NCBI GenBank assembly: GCA_964621525.1
Contig: CAZUMS010000023.1
Coordinates: 9,272-73,271, forward strand
Direction of reading: 5' to 3'
From: CAZMGV01 sp964621525 [NCBI: uncultured bacterium]
Lineage (GTDB): Bacteria; JAGRBM01
DNA: 64,000 bases
Below the pieces are notes generated by a model. That model did no database searches and had not been told where the DNA came from. It worked only from the letters and a program-made list of their open reading frames with translations. The first letter of the stretch is position 1, and the number at the start of each line of letters is the position of its first letter. Shown piece by piece: positions 63,946 through 64,000 of this stretch. The position numbers and the translations under genes were made by a program.

Positions 63946-64000
63946 GGCTGGGTAGCTCAGGTGGTTAGAGCGACGGTCTCATAAGCCGTAGGTCGAGGGT
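63946..64000 (+). tRNA. tRNA-Met (CAT), cut by window end
   Basis: Begins GGCTGGG, TA, D arm GCTC...GAGC, anticodon stem ACGGT/GCCGT (T-G closing pair) with loop CTCATAA giving anticodon CAT, variable loop and start of T arm. The 3' part lies outside. Elongator tRNA-Met is more likely than tRNA-Ile2 or initiator, because the D and anticodon stems lack initiator features, but the 3' half would be needed. Confidence 0.88.

Overview
This 64 kb window is chromosomal DNA of a GC-rich, Gram-negative (diderm) bacterium. LolA, an OprO/P-type porin, lipobox and twin-arginine signal peptides support an outer membrane. Gene content (gltBD, aguAB, FadR/TetR-controlled diiron proteins, acyl-CoA synthetase, haloalkane dehalogenase, hybrid kinases, a Ser/Thr-kinase-like protein) suggests an uncultured Deltaproteobacteria-, Myxococcota- or Binatota-like lineage. 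That placement is inference; there is no rRNA gene here. I saw no CRISPR array, insertion sequence or prophage.

Layout. 1-5.5 kb: gltB-gltD (glutamate synthase, gltD cut by the window edge). 5.9-11.1 kb: the translation/cell-wall cluster rpsB-tsf-pyrH-frr-uppS plus an MFS transporter. 11.5-14.7 kb: an OprO/P-type porin, an orphan ModA and a Tat-exported cupredoxin-like protein. 15.1-19.5 kb: aguB-aguA (agmatine to putrescine), a TetR regulator and an acyl-CoA synthetase. 20.9-22.7 kb: a FadR-type regulator with a diiron ferritin-like protein. 23.9-31.9 kb: a hybrid kinase, a second diiron protein, a polyferredoxin, a stand-alone pair of GlnD-like ACT domains and a CHAD protein. 33.4-37.4 kb: tRNA-Val, tRNA-Gln and prs-rplY-pth-ychF. 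38.3-41.4 kb: a pseudokinase joined to an FGE-sulfatase domain, next to a rhomboid pseudoprotease. 42.3-47.1 kb: a tightly coupled operon of Mo/W formate dehydrogenase, two sulfhydrogenase-like electron-transfer subunits and a FocA-type formate channel, followed by a convergent sensor kinase. 49.3-52.1 kb: an SDR, a third diiron protein and its TetR regulator. 52.8-55.5 kb: ndk, sucD, sucC. 55.7-56.2 kb: a DUF4160/BrnA-like pair. 57.5-59.1 kb: receiver-domain proteins. 59.2-64 kb: tRNA-Gly, an unexplained structured RNA region, lolA, tilS, eno, a haloalkane dehalogenase and a tRNA-Met cut by the window end.

How genes work together. Nitrogen assimilation (GltBD, stand-alone ACT sensor) and polyamine synthesis (AguAB) sit beside lipid or xenobiotic handling: acyl-CoA synthetase, dehalogenase and three diiron proteins, two of them next to acyl-ligand-type regulators. 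The formate module has the TGATC-NN-GATCA element upstream, and the same element lies upstream of the neighbouring kinase, suggesting a shared CRP/FNR-family regulator.

Most interesting for follow-up: (i) the roughly 270-nt region at 59366-59640 (minus), bounded by two terminators, with a 14-nt perfect complement of the 16S rRNA 3' end and an 18-codon ORF; (ii) the pseudokinase-FGE and pseudo-rhomboid neighbours; (iii) the three diiron proteins with matching E-30-ExxH-E-30-ExxH geometry; (iv) the palindrome-controlled, probably leaderless DUF4160/BrnA-like pair; (v) SucD carrying a histone-H1-like tail.
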